This document shows positions 43,644 through 51,676 of a DNA stretch of 56,188 nt, piece by piece. Position 1 is the stretch's first letter. Every line of letters starts with the position of its first letter. The stretch is taken from contig CAMPIO010000013.1 of assembly GCA_946886405.1 (NCBI GenBank), positions 1-56,188 of the forward strand, in the 5' to 3' direction. Source of the stretch: an uncultured Pseudoxanthomonas sp. GTDB lineage: Bacteria > Pseudomonadota > Gammaproteobacteria > Xanthomonadales > Xanthomonadaceae. Both the position numbers and the translations under genes were made by a program. The notes below the pieces were generated by a model, which saw only the letters and a program-made list of their open reading frames with translations, had not been told where the DNA came from and did not search any database.

Positions 43644-45199
43644 ACCAGTCCGCTGCCTGGGGAGCGCCCGAAGAGGGGCGCTCCGTGTTCGACGCGGTGC
43701 CTGTGCTGAGCAAGGAGTTCAAGCGTCGCGCCGTGCTGCTGGCCGGCCTGTTCGCGGCCATCGCGCTGCTGGGCCTGGTCATCGGCATGATGCTGCCCAA
43801 GAAGTACACCTCCTCCACGATCATCCTGGTGGAAGACCGCAACATCATCGCGCCGCTGATGGAGGGCCGCGCCGTGGCCACCAGCGTGGTCGACCGCGCC
43901 AGCATCCTGCGCGAAGTCGCCTTCAGCCGCCGCGTCATGGAGGAAATCCTCAAGACCGGCGGCTGGATGGAAGACAATCCCACGCCGCTGGAGCAGGACA
44001 AGCTGATCGAGAAGATCATCGACCGTACCAGCATCAGCAACCCGCGCGCCAACCTCATCGAGATCGCCTACAGCGATTCCGACGCCGAGCGCGCCTACGA
44101 GATCACCCGCCGCTTCGCCGAGCTGGTCATCCAGGAAAGCCTGGCCACCAAGGAACGCGAGAGCAGCGAGGCCTATGCGTTCATCGATTCGCAGGTGAAC
44201 CAGTACCACGAGAAATTGACGACCGCCGAAGCGGGCCTGGAGAACTTCCGCCAGAGCACGCCCGACGCGCGGCCGGGCACCGACGTGGACGTCAATGCCC
44301 GCATCGGCGAGCTGCGCCGCATCATCGAAGGCGCGCGGATGGAGCTGATCGACCTGCGTTCGCAGGAAGCCGCGCTGCAGTCGCAGCTGTCGGGCGAAAG
44401 CGAGATCACGCTGGTACAGACGCGTGCCGGCCAGTTCCGCGCCCGCTTGGCGGAACTGCAGTCCGATCGCGACCGCCTGCTGTTGCAGTACACGGAACAG
44501 CACCCTGACGTGGTGCGCGTGCAGCACCAGATCCGCGACCTGGAAGAAGACCTCCGTCGCGAGGAAAACGCACCGAGGACGGCAGGTTCCGCGCTGGAAG
44601 GCCCGGCCGCGTTCAACCCGCTGTATGGCGAACTGCGGAGCAAGCTGGCCGAAGCACGCCGCCGTAGCGCCGCGACCGCCGCGCGCATCGGCAGCGCCGA
44701 GCAGATGCTGGCCAGCGAAATGGGCCGCAGCAGCCGGATCGCCTCGTCCGAGAGCACGCTGGCCGAACTGACCCGCGACTACGAGGTCAACCGCGACCTG
44801 TACCAGGACCTGCTCAAGCGCCGCGAGAACGCCCGCGTGTCGATGAACCTCGACGCCGAGCAGCGCGGCCTGAGCTTCCGCATCCAGGAACCCGCGCAGA
44901 TGCCATTGCGTCCCAGCGGCCTGCGCGTCATGCATGTGGCGGGTGCCGGCATCGTGCTCGCCCTGCTGATACCGCTGGGTGTCCTGTTCGCACTGACCAA
45001 GCTGGACCCGCGCGTACGCTCGCCGCTGCAGATCGAGCGCGAGGCCGGCCTGCCCGTCCTCGGCACGATGCCGGCCTACCTGACCGGGCGCCGGCGGAGC
45101 AAGGCGCTGCGCCGCTACGCGTTGGCCGCTTCGCTGTTCCTCGCCGTGCCGTTGCTGTACGGCCTGACCTATACGCTGAAGGTAATGGAAGTCCTATGA
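43640..45199 (+). CDS. Polysaccharide chain-length determinant (Wzz-like, XrtA-system type)
   Basis: This is a 519-residue inner-membrane protein of the polysaccharide co-polymerase class. TM1 is at about residues 33-53 and a C-terminal helix at about 430-452; a further hydrophobic stretch is near 492-512. Between them is a long periplasmic coiled coil (roughly 150-400) with many heptads (FIDSQVNQYHEKLTTAEAGL and RIGELRRIIEGARMELIDLR). The motif PLRPSGL before the last helices is the Pro-rich Wzz signature. No kinase domain is fused; a kinase-like protein follows as a separate gene. The start is a GTG overlapping the previous stop. Confidence 0.9.
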   Translation: MNQSAAWGAPEEGRSVFDAVPVLSKEFKRRAVLLAGLFAAIALLGLVIGMMLPKKYTSSTIILVEDRNIIAPLMEGRAVATSVVDRASILREVAFSRRVMEEILKTGGWMEDNPTPLEQDKLIEKIIDRTSISNPRANLIEIAYSDSDAERAYEITRRFAELVIQESLATKERESSEAYAFIDSQVNQYHEKLTTAEAGLENFRQSTPDARPGTDVDVNARIGELRRIIEGARMELIDLRSQEAALQSQLSGESEITLVQTRAGQFRARLAELQSDRDRLLLQYTEQHPDVVRVQHQIRDLEEDLRREENAPRTAGSALEGPAAFNPLYGELRSKLAEARRRSAATAARIGSAEQMLASEMGRSSRIASSESTLAELTRDYEVNRDLYQDLLKRRENARVSMNLDAEQRGLSFRIQEPAQMPLRPSGLRVMHVAGAGIVLALLIPLGVLFALTKLDPRVRSPLQIEREAGLPVLGTMPAYLTGRRRSKALRRYALAASLFLAVPLLYGLTYTLKVMEVL

Positions 45200-45942
45200 G
45201 CAACCCGATCAGGCCGCTGGGCAACGACGCCACGGGCGATCGCGACGAGCACGTCGCCAGCCGTTCCATCGCGCCCCGCACACCGGTCACCGCGCTCAGC
45301 CCGCTGCAACTGGAAGACCGCGCCACCATCTACCGCAGCGATGCCGCACGGCGCGAGGTTGACGCCTTCCGTGAACTGCGGACGCAGCTGCTGTCGGTGG
45401 CCGAGGGCAATTTCATCACCCTCGTCACCCCCGTGAGTCCCGGCAGCGGCGGCAGCTTCGTGGCACGCAACCTGGCCGTGGCGGTCGCCTTCGACGAAAC
45501 CAAGAGCGCGCTGCTGATCGACTGCGATCTGCGCCAGCCCAGCCAGGACCGGACGATGAAGCTGTCGGCCGAGGGTGGCGGCCTGGTCGACTACCTCGAA
45601 GACCAGGAGCGCACCACCGAGAGCGTGCTGTACGACACCGGTGTGCCCCGCCTGCGGCTGCTGCCCGCTGGCCGCACGCGCGAGACGGGATCGGAATACT
45701 TCTCGTCCTTCCGCATGCGCCTGCTGCTGGATTCGCTGCGCAGCCGCTATCCGAACTGCCACCTGTTCCTCGATGCACCGCCGGTGCGCGGCGCACCGGA
45801 TGCCCGCATCCTCTCCGAGCTCGCCGATGTCGTGGTGCTGGTCGCCGGCTACGGGCGCGACACGCCTGCGGCCATCGCCCAGGCAGCCGCGAACTTCGAC
45901 CCGAAGAAGTTCGCCGGCGTCGTGTTCAACGAAGGCGTCTGA
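45196..45942 (+). CDS. BY-kinase-like (CpsD/CapB family) protein with degenerate P-loop
   Basis: This is a 248-residue protein with the fold of bacterial tyrosine kinase cytoplasmic domains. Walker A' (ALLIDCDLRQPS, D109 and D111) and Walker B (LFLDAPPV) are kept. Walker A is not: at residues 82-88 the sequence is PGSGGSF, so the position of the essential lysine (86) is glycine. The C-terminal tyrosine cluster is also missing. ATP hydrolysis and autophosphorylation are therefore doubtful. It may be a structural partner that controls the chain-length protein next to it (ATGA overlap). Confidence 0.88.
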   Translation: MSNPIRPLGNDATGDRDEHVASRSIAPRTPVTALSPLQLEDRATIYRSDAARREVDAFRELRTQLLSVAEGNFITLVTPVSPGSGGSFVARNLAVAVAFDETKSALLIDCDLRQPSQDRTMKLSAEGGGLVDYLEDQERTTESVLYDTGVPRLRLLPAGRTRETGSEYFSSFRMRLLLDSLRSRYPNCHLFLDAPPVRGAPDARILSELADVVVLVAGYGRDTPAAIAQAAANFDPKKFAGVVFNEGV

Positions 45943-45965
45943 CCCACCTGCGCACGGAAGAAACC

Positions 45966-47318
45966 ATGGCCACGTCCCGCCACAGCACTCACCGTACTCC
46001 TTCCGCACGCAAGCGCATCCTGTGCGCCGCGCTGGCGGCCGCGTTGCCGCTGGGCGCGCAGGCCGCGCGCCTGGAGTACGACGTCAGCCTGCGCTACATG
46101 CACAGCGACAACATCGTGCTGCAGGCGGCGAACGAGATCAGCGAGGACATCCTCTCGCCGCAGGTCAGGTTCGACCTGACCCACGACAGTTCCGTGCTCA
46201 CCACCCGGCTGCGCGGCAATGTCCAGTACCTGGATTACATGGACGACGTCTACCAGGACGATACCCGGGGCGAGTTCACCGGCGAGCTGGAATGGACGCT
46301 GCTGCCGGAACGCCTGACCTTCTACGCCCGCGATTCGCTGAGCGAACAGTCGGTGGATTCGCTGGCCGCGTTCACCCCCGGCAACCAGCAGAAGATCAAC
46401 GTCTTCGAGGCCGGCCCGACGCTGACGGTCCGCTTCGGCGAGACCATGCGCGGCGTGCTCGACCTGCGCTACACCAACAGTTGGGCGGAAGAGACGGAGA
46501 CGTTCAACAGCGACCGCTACTCGGCTGCGGCGCGACTGCTCAGGCCGCTGGGCGCCACCGACACCCTCGTGTTCAACCTCGAAGCGGGCCAGACCGAATA
46601 CGACACCATCTCCGAGCTCTACAACTACAAGCGCTACGACGCCTACGTCACCTACCTGAGCGAACTGTCCAAGCTCAACCTCGACATCAGTGCGGGCTAC
46701 TCGCGCCTGGAGCCCGAGGGTGCGGATGGTACGTCCAGCGCGCTGTTCCGCGGTTTCGCGGGTTGGCAGATCGCGCCGCGCAGCCAGTTGATCGCACGCG
46801 GCAGCTACCAGTTCGGCGATGCGTCGCAGGACCTGATCCAACGGGTCGGCGCGCCCGGGGAGCCCACGGATCCCGGTATCCCCGGCAACCCCGGTGTCGG
46901 CCAGCCGGGCGACCCGAACCTGCAGATCATCCCGGACACGTTCAAGCAGAAGCGTGCGAGCCTGGGCTACGAGTTCACGGGCGAGCGCCTGTCGCTGCTG
47001 GCCGAACCCTATGTCGAACAACTGCGCTACCTGCGCGACGAGAGCTTCGATGCCGACAACTCCGGCATCGCTGTCTCCGCGCGCTACGGCCTGACCGCGC
47101 GCCTGAGTCTCACCGGCGTGGCGCAGCGCTACAAGCGCGAGTTCACCAACATCGACCGCGACGATACCGACACCATCCTCGGCACCGGGCTGGCGATGCG
47201 CTTCAGCCGCCACTGGGGCGCGCAGGTCGACTACCTGCACCGCGAGCGCAACAGTTCGATCGGCAGCCAGGACTACGTCGAGAACGTCGTGGCCCTGTCG
47301 GTCACGTTCTACCGCTGA
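45966..47318 (+). CDS. Outer-membrane beta-barrel protein of the polysaccharide locus (XrtA-associated TIGR03016/EpsL-like)
   Basis: This 450-residue protein has a twin-basic-like N-terminus and signal peptide ending near residue 33 (GAQAA). It is followed by alternating amphipathic strands (YDVSLRYMHSDNIVLQ, YARDSLSEQSVDSL and FEAGPTLTVRFGETM) and a C-terminal strand VVALSVTFYR. That pattern predicts an outer-membrane barrel of the kind found in exosortase-A EPS loci and Vibrio VpsM-type clusters, probably a secretion channel. A Pro/Gly-rich insert (about residues 295-320) looks like an extracellular loop. It lies 23 bases after the kinase-like gene. Confidence 0.8.
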   Translation: MATSRHSTHRTPSARKRILCAALAAALPLGAQAARLEYDVSLRYMHSDNIVLQAANEISEDILSPQVRFDLTHDSSVLTTRLRGNVQYLDYMDDVYQDDTRGEFTGELEWTLLPERLTFYARDSLSEQSVDSLAAFTPGNQQKINVFEAGPTLTVRFGETMRGVLDLRYTNSWAEETETFNSDRYSAAARLLRPLGATDTLVFNLEAGQTEYDTISELYNYKRYDAYVTYLSELSKLNLDISAGYSRLEPEGADGTSSALFRGFAGWQIAPRSQLIARGSYQFGDASQDLIQRVGAPGEPTDPGIPGNPGVGQPGDPNLQIIPDTFKQKRASLGYEFTGERLSLLAEPYVEQLRYLRDESFDADNSGIAVSARYGLTARLSLTGVAQRYKREFTNIDRDDTDTILGTGLAMRFSRHWGAQVDYLHRERNSSIGSQDYVENVVALSVTFYR

Positions 47319-47330
47319 CGCAGCCGCACC

Positions 47331-48140
47331 ATGCCGCTTCCCACCCCGCCCGCCGCAGAACCCGGCCCCGTCGTCGCGCTGATGTACCACGCGTTGCACA
47401 CCGGCTCGACGCCCGACGGACAGGATCCGCACTACACGCTGGGGACGGAAGATTTCGAGCTGCAGATGCGGGAAGTGGCGGCCTCCGGCGGTGGCAGCAG
47501 TGCCGACGCCTTGCTGCAGGGCAGTTCGCAGGCACGCATCCTGGTGACCTTCGATGACGGCCACGCGAGCAACCACGCGCTGGCCCTGCCCATCCTGTCC
47601 CGCCATGGCATCACCGCGGATTTCTTCATCAATCCGGCCACGGTCGGCACGGCGGGCTTCCTGGACTGGAACCAGCTGCGGCAGATGGCGGATGCCGGCA
47701 TGTCGATCCAGTCGCATGGCTATGACCACGTCTACCTGACCCAGCTCGACGACGTGCGCCTTCGCCAGACGCTGAGGGCCGCACGCGAGGAGATCGAACA
47801 ACAGGTCGGCGCCCCGGTAACACTGCTGGCACCCCCTGGGGGACGCATGCCGAAGAACCTGCTGGCGATCGCGCGGGAATGCGGCTACACGCACGTGCTT
47901 TCGTCCGAACCCGGCGTGCTGGCAACGGCGGAAGGCGCGTCGCGCCCGTTCCCCCGCATGGCGATGACGGCAGCGACGCGGCACGTGACGTTCCAGCGCT
48001 GGATAAGGCGCGACCATGTCGCCATCGGCCATGAGCGCTTGCGCTATCGCGGCCTGGCGCTCGCGAAGCACATGCTGGGCGACACCGGTTACGAACGCCT
48101 GCGCGCCGGCGCCCTCGGCATGCTGGGGCGGCGCGCATGA
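47331..48140 (+). CDS. Polysaccharide deacetylase (NodB homology domain)
   Basis: This is a 269-residue CE4-family protein. The general-base Asp and metal-binding Asp are in LVTFDDGHASN, and the His-x3-His metal pair is in QSHGYDHVYL. The segment TLLAPPGGRMPKNLLAIA matches motif 3, where CE4 enzymes normally show RxPxG/Y. No signal peptide is visible; the N-terminus is MPLPTPPAAEPGPVVALMYH, so it may act in the cytoplasm or use another route. It would remove acetyl groups from sugar or polymer, consistent with N-acetylated precursors. The next gene overlaps by 4 bases. Confidence 0.88.
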   Translation: MPLPTPPAAEPGPVVALMYHALHTGSTPDGQDPHYTLGTEDFELQMREVAASGGGSSADALLQGSSQARILVTFDDGHASNHALALPILSRHGITADFFINPATVGTAGFLDWNQLRQMADAGMSIQSHGYDHVYLTQLDDVRLRQTLRAAREEIEQQVGAPVTLLAPPGGRMPKNLLAIARECGYTHVLSSEPGVLATAEGASRPFPRMAMTAATRHVTFQRWIRRDHVAIGHERLRYRGLALAKHMLGDTGYERLRAGALGMLGRRA

Positions 48141-49285
48141 CCCTGCTGTTCTGGGCGTCGCTGGCCCTGGTGGCATTCGCGTACGCCGGCTATCCGCTGG
48201 TCATGGCGCTGATGGCGCGCGTCCGCCCGCGGCCTGTCCATGCAAGTGCCGCGTTGCCCATGATCGATGTGCTGCTGGTGGTGCACAACGGCATGCGCGA
48301 ACTGCCCGCGAAACTGGACAACCTGCTCTCGCTGGACTATCCGCACGACCGCCTGCGCATCAACGTGGCCTGCGACGGTTGCACGGACGGCAGCGACCGG
48401 TTCGCAGCGCAGCGGGATCCGCAACGTATCCGTGTCTTCGCCTTCACCGAGCGGCGCGGCAAGTCGGCCTGTCTCGGCAACGTCGTGCCACTGCTGGATG
48501 CCGACCTCGTGCTGTTCAACGATGTGCGCCAGCGCATCGATCCAGGCGCGGCACGCGCGCTGGCCTCGGCGCTCGCGGATCCCACGGTCGGCGCCGCGAG
48601 CGGCGAACTCGTGCTGCAAGCCGCCGATGGCTACGGCAAGGGCGTCGATGCGTACTGGCGTTACGAGAAGGCGATCCGGCGCCTGGAAAGCGCCAGCGGT
48701 TCGCTGGTGGGTGCGACCGGCGCCCTGTACGCCGCGCGGCGCACGCTGATCCCGGCCATCCCGGGCGGCATCGTGCTGGACGACATGTGGATCCCGCTCG
48801 GTATCGCGCAGGCGGGCTACCGCACGGTGTTCGTGCCTGCGGCATTGGCATTCGACCGGACGCCGGACAACCCTGCGGACGAAGAACGCCGCAAGCGGCG
48901 CACGCTGGCAGGCAATTTCCAGCTGATCCATCTGCAACCTTCGCTTGCCATCCCGGGCGCGCATCCGCTCGCCTGGCGCCTGTGGGGCCACAAATGGCTG
49001 CGCCTGCTCGCGCCGTGGCTGCTCGCGGTCGCGCTGCTGGCCAATGGCGTGCTGGCGCTGCGCGGTGGCGTGCTGTATCCGCTGCTGTTCGCCCTGCAAC
49101 TGGCCGGCTATGCCATCGCCGTGCTCGGTCGCGGCTGGCCGCGACTGGCCACGCTGCTGCCGGTGCGCCTGGCCGTGGCATTCCTCAGCCTCAATACCAG
49201 TGCCATGCTCGCCCTCGCGGATTACCTGCGTGATCCGGACGCGCACCTGTGGCAGACCACCCGATTGGAAGACGTTCGCCGATGA
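48137..49285 (+). CDS. Membrane glycosyltransferase, family 2
   Basis: This 382-residue protein has an N-terminal helix (residues 3-27), a GT-A domain (about 40-265), and two to four C-terminal hydrophobic segments (about 290-365). The GT2 landmarks are IDVLLVVHNGMRELPAKLDN, the nucleotide-binding DxD region (VLFNDVRQ) and the acidic catalytic site LDDMWIPL. RRKRRTLAGNFQL sits where QxxRW lies in processive enzymes but does not match it. It probably adds one sugar to a lipid-linked intermediate. ATGA overlaps link it to both neighbours. Confidence 0.88.
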   Translation: MTLLFWASLALVAFAYAGYPLVMALMARVRPRPVHASAALPMIDVLLVVHNGMRELPAKLDNLLSLDYPHDRLRINVACDGCTDGSDRFAAQRDPQRIRVFAFTERRGKSACLGNVVPLLDADLVLFNDVRQRIDPGAARALASALADPTVGAASGELVLQAADGYGKGVDAYWRYEKAIRRLESASGSLVGATGALYAARRTLIPAIPGGIVLDDMWIPLGIAQAGYRTVFVPAALAFDRTPDNPADEERRKRRTLAGNFQLIHLQPSLAIPGAHPLAWRLWGHKWLRLLAPWLLAVALLANGVLALRGGVLYPLLFALQLAGYAIAVLGRGWPRLATLLPVRLAVAFLSLNTSAMLALADYLRDPDAHLWQTTRLEDVRR

Positions 49286-50514
49286 CCGCTCCCCCTCCCC
49301 TGCAACGCGCCGTGTACGTGGTGTCGTTGTTTCCCTGCTGGTCGGAGACGTTCATCGTCCGCGAGATCACCGCACTGATCGAGAACGGCGTGGACGTGCG
49401 CATCATTTCGCTCAAGAAGCCGTCTGAAACGCTGGTGCAGGCCGACGCGCAGGCCCTGATGGACCGCGTGCTGCACCCGCGTTCGCCGTTGCATGCGCTG
49501 TGGGGCGCGACCAAGGCCTTCCTGCGCAATCCCGGCGCCGTCATCGCTACCCTCGGCACCGTCGTCGCCGACAGCTGGCGCTCGCCGTCCGTACTGGCCA
49601 AGTCCCTCGCCGCCTGGTTGCGCGGGCTGGAACACGTGGACTGGCTGCGCGGTTTCAAGCCACAGGTGCTGCACGCACACTGGGCGACCTATCCGTCCAC
49701 CGCCGCCTGGACGCTGTCACGGGTCCTTGGCGTACCGTTCGGCTTCACCTGCCACGCGCATGACATCTTCATCGAGCGGCAGCTGATCGCCCGCAAGATC
49801 CAGGATGCCGCTGTCGCCATCACCATCTCGCGCTTCAACGTGGAATGGCTGAGCGAGCGCGAGACCGCACAGGCACGCGACAAGCTGCACGTGATCCACT
49901 GCGGCGTCGACCTGCGGGCGAACCCCTGGCAGCCGGAGGGACGTTTGCCGCTGCAGATCCTCACCGTCGGCCGGCTCGATCCGATCAAGGGCTTCGCCAC
50001 GCTGGTGGAGGCACTCTCGTTGCTGCACGCGCGCGGCGTCGACTTCCAGTGCCGCCTGCTGGGCTCCGGCCCGCTGGATGCGTCGTTGCGCGCACTCGCG
50101 CAGACGCGCGGCGTGGCCGACAGGATCGAGTTCTGCGGTGCGCAGCCGCAGGACGTCGTGCGTCGGTGGATGGGCGAAGCGGCCCTGTTCGTGCTGCCTT
50201 CCGAGGTGGCGCCCGACGGCAACCGCGACGGCATCCCGGTCGCGCTGATGGAAGCCATGGCCACCGGCTGCCCGGTCGTCAGCACGCGCGTTTCCGGAAT
50301 TCCCGAACTGGTCCAACACGAAACCACCGGCCTGCTGGTGGACGAGAAGCAACCGGCCGCGCTGGCCGATGCCATGCAGCGCCTGCTGGAAGACGCCGAT
50401 CTTCGGCGGCAGGTCGTCGCCGGCGCGCGCGCGAAAATCGAGCGCGAGTTCGACGCCCGCATAGAGGCACGACGCTTGCAGGACCTGATGGAGGGTATCG
50501 CGCATGCGTCCTAG
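49282..50514 (+). CDS. Glycosyltransferase, family 4 (GT-B), first of three
   Basis: This 410-residue cytoplasmic retaining glycosyltransferase has a GT-B fold. The acceptor domain begins with VYVVSLFPCWSETFIVREI, a pattern of the colanic-acid/amylovoran-type GT4 group. The donor domain has LTVGRLDPIKGFATLVEAL and the C-terminal acid motif in RDGIPVALMEAMATGCPVV. The ATG at 49282 overlaps the preceding stop (ATGA), which decides the start. The next gene begins inside its last codons (11-base overlap). Confidence 0.9.
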   Translation: MTAPPPLQRAVYVVSLFPCWSETFIVREITALIENGVDVRIISLKKPSETLVQADAQALMDRVLHPRSPLHALWGATKAFLRNPGAVIATLGTVVADSWRSPSVLAKSLAAWLRGLEHVDWLRGFKPQVLHAHWATYPSTAAWTLSRVLGVPFGFTCHAHDIFIERQLIARKIQDAAVAITISRFNVEWLSERETAQARDKLHVIHCGVDLRANPWQPEGRLPLQILTVGRLDPIKGFATLVEALSLLHARGVDFQCRLLGSGPLDASLRALAQTRGVADRIEFCGAQPQDVVRRWMGEAALFVLPSEVAPDGNRDGIPVALMEAMATGCPVVSTRVSGIPELVQHETTGLLVDEKQPAALADAMQRLLEDADLRRQVVAGARAKIEREFDARIEARRLQDLMEGIAHAS

Positions 50515-51676
50515 GAAACTGCTGGTGGTGAGCGACGAAATGGAAGTGGGCGGCAGCCAGCGCCAGATCACCTACCTGCTGGGCGGCCTGGACCGGCGGC
50601 AGTGGCAGGCGGAGCTAGTGTTCTTCCGCAAGGAATCCTTCCTGGTGCGCGACCTGCGCGCACAGGGCATCGTGGTCCACCACATTCCAAAGCGTGGCCG
50701 GTTGGACCTGCGCTTCGTGCTGGCCTATGCCGCCCTGCTGCGGCGTCAGCGCTACGACCTGGTGCACGCGTTCTCGCTGACAGCCGAACTGTGGACGCTG
50801 GTGTCCGGCTGGCTGGCCCGGCCACGCCCGCGCATGGTCGCGTCGATCCGCGGTCTGTACCTGGACGAGTCGGAACGTTTCTGGCGCATCAAGCGCTTCA
50901 TCCTGGCGCGCTCGGCGGCGGTGATCGCGAATGCGCGCGCCGGTGCCGTCGCCGCAGCGCAGCGTGCCGGCGTGCCGGTGGCGCGCATCGACGTGGTGCC
51001 GAACGGCATGCTGCCGCCCGAACCGCTGCCCGCCAGCCAGCGCGAGGCCTTGCGCCAGGCCATCGGCGTGCCGCCGGACCGTCCGTTCGCGCTCTTCGTC
51101 GGCCGGCTGGTGAAGGAGAAAAACCTGGCCTGCCTGATGCGCGCCCTCGCCCGCATTCCCGCGGATGAACGGCCGTGGGTAGCGTTGGCAGGCAACGGCC
51201 CGCTGCGCGGCGATATCGACGCAATGCGAGAGGCGGCCGGTCTGGACGCCGATGTACGTTTCCTAGGCGAACGCAAAGATACTGCCGCCCTGATGCAATC
51301 TGCCGATTTCCTCGTCCTCCCCTCCTCCTACGAAGGCATGTCGAACGTTCTCATGGAAGCCATGGCCGCCGGCTGCCCGGTGATCGCCTCGGATGTGGGC
51401 GGCAACCCCGAGCTGGTCGAAGACGACGTCACCGGCCTGCTGTTCCCCAGCGACCACGCTGAAGCGCTCGCGCGCTGCCTGCAATCGCTGGGCAAGGACG
51501 CGGCATTGCGCCAGCGACTGTCGCAACAGGCCGCCCAGGTGGCACGCCAGCGCTATTCGGTGGAGCAGCTCGTACGGTCGACAACCAGCGTCTACGAGCG
51601 TTGCCTGCAGGCGCCCGCCACCCACGCCGGTGCCGTGCCTCTGTCGCCGCTCGGCTCTGCACGGGACGACGCATGA
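50504..51676 (+). CDS. Glycosyltransferase, family 4 (GT-B), second of three
   Basis: This is a 390-residue GT-B enzyme. The N-terminal domain has SDEMEVGGSQRQITYLLGGL, the Gly-rich acceptor loop. The donor domain has FVGRLVKEKNLACLMRAL and the EX7E motif E-GMSNVLM-E followed by AMAAGCPVIASDVGGNPELV. It transfers a sugar from a nucleotide donor to a lipid-linked oligosaccharide on the cytoplasmic face. It overlaps the previous gene by 11 bases and the next by 4. Confidence 0.92.
   Translation: MRPRKLLVVSDEMEVGGSQRQITYLLGGLDRRQWQAELVFFRKESFLVRDLRAQGIVVHHIPKRGRLDLRFVLAYAALLRRQRYDLVHAFSLTAELWTLVSGWLARPRPRMVASIRGLYLDESERFWRIKRFILARSAAVIANARAGAVAAAQRAGVPVARIDVVPNGMLPPEPLPASQREALRQAIGVPPDRPFALFVGRLVKEKNLACLMRALARIPADERPWVALAGNGPLRGDIDAMREAAGLDADVRFLGERKDTAALMQSADFLVLPSSYEGMSNVLMEAMAAGCPVIASDVGGNPELVEDDVTGLLFPSDHAEALARCLQSLGKDAALRQRLSQQAAQVARQRYSVEQLVRSTTSVYERCLQAPATHAGAVPLSPLGSARDDA

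Noticed and set aside
45849..48176. A 775-codon minus-strand open frame across the barrel and deacetylase genes
   Set aside because: Composition is typical of the antisense frame of GC-rich genes, with no domain or start signal; the plus-strand genes explain the region.
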